A DNA stretch of 64,000 nucleotides from Acinetobacter lwoffii (GTDB lineage: Bacteria; Pseudomonadota; Gammaproteobacteria; Pseudomonadales; Moraxellaceae), in the NCBI RefSeq assembly GCF_029024105.1, contig NZ_CP118963.1:2976001-3040000 (forward strand), given 5' to 3'. Below, piece by piece: positions 60,731 through 64,000 of the stretch. Below the pieces are notes generated by a model. The model saw only the letters and a list, made by a program, of their open reading frames with translations. It was not told the origin of the DNA and ran no database searches. Each line of letters begins with the position of its first letter. The stretch's first letter is position 1. The position numbers were made by a program, and so were the translations under genes.

Positions 60731-61585
60731 TTATGGCTTTACTGTTACCTTATTCTCAACGCCCGTGTCATCAATGGTTACAATAAAATGTCCATTTACA
60801 ATTTTAGGCGGAATTGAATTTTTCCACTGTATCGACAATCCATTGCGATAACGCAGGTCGATGGCCGAAATTTTAGACCAGACCGGCTTTAAATCGCTCT
60901 GAGACAGATGGCTCAGGCGTTGTAATTTGCTCATAGTCTGGTCTTTATCCACAATTATTCTTAAACCCGAATCAAACTGCATAAACCAGGTCATTCGCTC
61001 GGTGAGATATAATTCTTTTAGACGAATGCCTTGTGGCAAAAATAACTGATTAATTTCATTATAACGACGCATCATGGTTTCTGCATGGCTCGCTGGCCCA
61101 TGTAGCAACGGTAATGCCTGATAATTCTTGGGTATGACTTCAGTGAAAATAACACCACTGTCACTCAATAAACGCCCTGTTCCCCAACGTGCAATTGCAT
61201 GATGCGGCATCACCCGCACCCGAATGCCATTTGGCCAGGCTCGGGACACCACGACCCGATCCACCCAGGATAATTCCAGAGTACGATCGCGGATCGCTTC
61301 CAGATCTGAAGTAAAATAGTTTTCGGTCACAATCGGTGACACATATTGCATAACCTGACGCTGTTCAGCAGCCGAGCGCGTACCTATCACGCCCAGCTCT
61401 GCCACGTCACTATTGGTCATGACTTTATATAAGCCCAATATTCCAAAGGCCAGCACCAATACCGCAATACACAACAATAACCAGCCACCAAAATTGGTCA
61501 GCTTTTCTTTGCGTGTCGGCGGCTTGTCGTGAATTGAAGTAATCGCAGCACGTTTACGGCGCATGGAAACAGGAAGTTGAGCCAT
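60731..61585 (-). CDS. ftsQ: Cell division protein FtsQ
   Basis: A 284-residue bitopic inner-membrane protein linking FtsB/FtsL to the divisome. A short basic cytoplasmic tail (MAQLPVSMRRKRAAI) leads to one membrane helix (about 35-57, WLLLCIAVLVLAFGILGLYKV), a POTRA domain (from SPIVTENYFTSDLEAIRDR) and the FtsQ beta domain. The frame extends upstream through ddlB to 61633, but the ATG at 61585 lies two bases after the ddlB stop and gives a normal N-terminus. It is coupled to ddlB. Confidence 0.95.
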   Translation of the reverse strand: MAQLPVSMRRKRAAITSIHDKPPTRKEKLTNFGGWLLLCIAVLVLAFGILGLYKVMTNSDVAELGVIGTRSAAEQRQVMQYVSPIVTENYFTSDLEAIRDRTLELSWVDRVVVSRAWPNGIRVRVMPHHAIARWGTGRLLSDSGVIFTEVIPKNYQALPLLHGPASHAETMMRRYNEINQLFLPQGIRLKELYLTERMTWFMQFDSGLRIIVDKDQTMSKLQRLSHLSQSDLKPVWSKISAIDLRYRNGLSIQWKNSIPPKIVNGHFIVTIDDTGVENKVTVKP

Positions 61586-61587
61586 AT

Positions 61588-62517
61588 TTAGTGTGCCGAA
61601 CCAGTCAAGGTCTGTTCCAGAATCGCGACACACAGCTCATCAAAACTGTATCCGACTGCAGCTGCCGCTTTTGGCACCAGTGAGTGACTGGTCATGCCCG
61701 GTACGGTATTGACTTCAAGCAACCAGAAGTTGCCCTGTTCATCCTGCATGGCATCAATCCGGCCCCAACCACTGGCACCGACTGCTTGGAATGCGCGCAA
61801 ACTCAAGGCTTTTAACTGTTGCTCTTCAGCTTCGCTTAAACCACATGGAATGCCATATTGCACATCATTACGCTGATATTTCGCTTCATAGTCATAGAAG
61901 GCAACATCTTGAGGCGGTTCAAGACGAATCACCGGCAGCGCCTGACCATTTAAAACCACAATGGTATATTCACGACCGGTAATCCATTTTTCTGCCATCA
62001 CCACAGCATCATGTTCAGTTGCCTTGGTAATTGCTTCTGCAAAATCTTCAATTTTCTCAACCTTACTCATGCCGATACTGGAACCTTCATGTACCGGCTT
62101 GATAATCAAAGGCAAGCCTAAAGCATTAACAATGTCGTTCGCATCAGAGTCTTTGGTGACAATGCGATACGGTGCTGTCGGCAATTCCGAACCCTGCCAG
62201 ACCTGCTTGGTCTTGACCTTGTCCATGCCGATCGCAGAACCTTGTACACCGGTACCGGTATACGGCACGTTTAACCATTCCAGTGCGCCCTGGATCTGGC
62301 CATCTTCCCCGCCACGTCCATGCAATACAATAAAAGCACGATCATAATTTACCAGTTCTGTGACACTACGCTCCTGAGGATCAAACGCTTCCGCATTGAC
62401 CCCTGAACGCACTAATGCCTCAAGTACCGCCGTACCACTGTCTAGAGAAACCTCACGCTCTGCAGATTTACCACCAAGCAACACGGCAACTTTTCCGAAT
62501 TTTGAAGCATTTGACAC
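61588..62517 (-). CDS. ddlB: D-alanine--D-alanine ligase B
   Basis: A 309-residue ATP-grasp ligase that makes D-Ala-D-Ala for peptidoglycan precursors. Motifs: VAVLLGGKSAEREVSLDSG, HGRGGEDGQIQGALEWLNVPYTG (with the family HG-x3-E-D/E-G), the ATP-grasp loop KPVHEGSSIGMSKV and WLLEVNTVPGMTSHSLVP at the metal site. The start is a GTG at 62517 with AAGGA seven bases upstream. It lies 57 bp after murC and is coupled to ftsQ. Length fits E. coli DdlB (306). Confidence 0.97.
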   Translation of the reverse strand: MSNASKFGKVAVLLGGKSAEREVSLDSGTAVLEALVRSGVNAEAFDPQERSVTELVNYDRAFIVLHGRGGEDGQIQGALEWLNVPYTGTGVQGSAIGMDKVKTKQVWQGSELPTAPYRIVTKDSDANDIVNALGLPLIIKPVHEGSSIGMSKVEKIEDFAEAITKATEHDAVVMAEKWITGREYTIVVLNGQALPVIRLEPPQDVAFYDYEAKYQRNDVQYGIPCGLSEAEEQQLKALSLRAFQAVGASGWGRIDAMQDEQGNFWLLEVNTVPGMTSHSLVPKAAAAVGYSFDELCVAILEQTLTGSAH

Positions 62518-62574
62518 GTTTATATCCTTAAACTTTTTTCAATCTGGTCAATTCAATTCAGTCACACAAGATGA

Positions 62575-64000
62575 CTATTTTATATATAAGTGATTTTGTG
62601 CAAGTTCGACTGAGATTGCTCCAACATTACCTGCGCCCTGGGTTAATAACAAGTCATTTGCTTGCAATACTTTTCTCATGATCTGATTCAGGTTGCCGTC
62701 CGTCGCATCAACCAGAATCGGCTCGACTTCACCACGTAAGCGAATGCTGCGGGCCAAAGTACGGCTGTCCGCCCCGACAATCGGTTTTTCACCGGCAGGA
62801 TAAACATCCAGCAACAATAACTGGTCTACAGTAGAAAGCACTTCCACAAAATCATCAAAACAGTCACGGGTACGGCTATAACGGTGTGGCTGGAACATCA
62901 TTACCAGACGACGGTCCGGATGACTCTGACGCGCAGCTTTAATCGTCGCTTCGACTTCTTTTGGATGATGACCATAGTCATCCACCAGTTTCACGTCACC
63001 GCCCTCAATCGCAAACTCACCCTGAACCTCAAAGCGACGACCCACACCACTGAAACCTTCCAGTGCACGGCAGATTGAAGCATCAGACACACCTTCATCG
63101 GTTGCTATACCAATTGCGGCCAAGGCATTCAGCACATTATGCAAACCTGGCTGGTTGACCGTTACACGCAATGGCTCACGCTCTTTACGCAATACGGTAA
63201 AGTGGGTTTGCATGCCATCCTGATCAACATCTACTGCGCGGATGTCATTGTCCTCATTGAAGCCATAAGTCAGTAACGGACGTGCAATCCGCGGCATGAT
63301 TTCACGGATATTGGCATCATCACCACAGACTACAGCCAAGCCGTAAAATGGCAGTTTTTGCAGGAACTGGATAAAAGTATCTTTCAGGACATCGAAGCTA
63401 CCGCCATAGGTATCCATATGATCGGCATCAATATTGGTTACCACAGCAGCCATCGGTTCCAGGTGCAGGAAAGAAGCATCTGACTCATCGGCTTCGGCCA
63501 CGATATAGCGGCTGGCGCCCAAGGCTGCGTTCATACCGGTACGGTTCAGCAAACCACCGATCACATAGGTTGGATCCATGTTTTCTTCAGCCAGCATACA
63601 GGTGATCAGACTGGTGGTCGTGGTTTTGCCATGCGTGCCGGCAACGGCAATTCCATGACGGTAACGCATCAGTTCACCCAGCATTTCCGCACGGCGAACC
63701 ACAGGAATACGGTTTTCAATCGCGGTTTTAATTTCCGGATTTTCTTTATCAATCGCGGTAGAGACCACGATCACGTTGGCGCCCTTAATATTATTTGCAG
63801 TATGTCCGATATAGACTTTAATGCCATTCGCTTCCAGCTGTGCGGTGGTATTGGATGCCTTGATATCTGAACCGGAAACTTTATAGCCCTGGTTTTTCAG
63901 CACTTCCGCAATACCACACATGCCTGCGCCACCGATCCCCACAAAATGAATGTGTTTGATACGGCGCATTTCCGGCACTTTGATTAACTTTTTCGCTTGT
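62575..64000 (-). CDS. murC: UDP-N-acetylmuramate--L-alanine ligase, start beyond right edge
   Basis: This Mur ligase adds L-Ala to UDP-MurNAc. Seen here: the Rossmann start HIHFVGIGGAGMCGIAEVL, the P-loop GTHGKTTTT, the central domain (EADESDASFLHLEPMAAVVTNIDADHMDTYGG) and the C-terminal domain (HPKEVEATIKAARQ, FQPHRYSRT, GAGNVGAISVELAQ). A GTG at 63978 could start a 467-residue form, but the frame stays open to the edge with codons for QAKKLIKVPEMRR, a familiar N-terminal stretch of Acinetobacter MurC. The true start is probably outside the window and the product about 480 residues. Confidence 0.95.
   Translation of the reverse strand, partial: QAKKLIKVPEMRRIKHIHFVGIGGAGMCGIAEVLKNQGYKVSGSDIKASNTTAQLEANGIKVYIGHTANNIKGANVIVVSTAIDKENPEIKTAIENRIPVVRRAEMLGELMRYRHGIAVAGTHGKTTTTSLITCMLAEENMDPTYVIGGLLNRTGMNAALGASRYIVAEADESDASFLHLEPMAAVVTNIDADHMDTYGGSFDVLKDTFIQFLQKLPFYGLAVVCGDDANIREIMPRIARPLLTYGFNEDNDIRAVDVDQDGMQTHFTVLRKEREPLRVTVNQPGLHNVLNALAAIGIATDEGVSDASICRALEGFSGVGRRFEVQGEFAIEGGDVKLVDDYGHHPKEVEATIKAARQSHPDRRLVMMFQPHRYSRTRDCFDDFVEVLSTVDQLLLLDVYPAGEKPIVGADSRTLARSIRLRGEVEPILVDATDGNLNQIMRKVLQANDLLLTQGAGNVGAISVELAQNHLYIK

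Overview
The window is about 64 kb of a gammaproteobacterial chromosome, almost certainly Acinetobacter. The evidence is the gene content and order (murC-ddlB-ftsQ-ftsA-ftsZ-lpxC next to a DUF721 gene and an M23 peptidase), an Omp33-36-like porin, TTG/GTG alternative starts and AT-rich intergenic DNA. It is mostly core genome. Accessory DNA is limited to one complete IS4-family insertion sequence, one AT-rich abortive-infection-like gene and several palindromic repeats. There are no tRNA or rRNA genes, no CRISPR array and no prophage.

Layout. 1-5.8 kb: start of an FAD/NAD-binding oxidoreductase (runs off the left edge), a possible small RNA, ahpC, ssb, a YajR-like MFS transporter, a DUF475/TerC-like membrane protein and tenA. 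5.87-7.26 kb: an IS4-family element sitting inside the tenA terminator, with an 18-bp terminal repeat and a 13-bp target duplication. 7.4-13.6 kb: a small Cys-containing protein behind a Fur-like box, uvrA, an AbiJ-type candidate defence gene between two repeat elements, and a membrane diguanylate cyclase. 13.65-14.77 kb: about 1.1 kb without protein genes, holding two convergent small-RNA-like units. 14.8-20.9 kb: an Omp33-36-like porin, betT, a two-TM channel with an unusual selectivity filter, and actP-yjcH. 21-34 kb: an acetate-switch neighbourhood (CrbS-type sensor kinase, CrbR-type regulator, acs, with actP-yjcH close by) interleaved with an organosulfur-scavenging set (msuE, sfnG, an SfnC/DszC-like monooxygenase) and a photolyase.

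34-40.5 kb: DUF805, MscS, rsmE, waaA, an ArsR regulator with an Old Yellow Enzyme, and prfB with its programmed +1 frameshift intact. 41-42.7 kb: two tandem porin-like paralogues of the 14.8-kb porin. 42.8-50.3 kb: recJ-pdxH-glmM, guaB, a Cys-cluster protein, an ODP-type metallo-beta-lactamase-fold protein, and a Gdt1-family Mn exporter behind a yybP-ykoY Mn riboswitch. 50.6-64 kb: aceEF, an M23 peptidase, a DciA-like protein, lpxC and the end of the dcw cluster (ftsZ, ftsA, ftsQ, ddlB, murC, which runs off the right edge).

The least explained signals are as follows. A three-hairpin repeat occurs twice, and its middle stem has changed completely in sequence while keeping its pairing. A TTGTWACAA motif occurs at all three porin-paralogue promoters. 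Two convergent small-RNA-like units lie upstream of the Omp33-36-like gene, each with a strong promoter-terminator pair and an anti-Shine-Dalgarno-like stretch. The transposase ATG is abutted directly by a terminator-strength hairpin.
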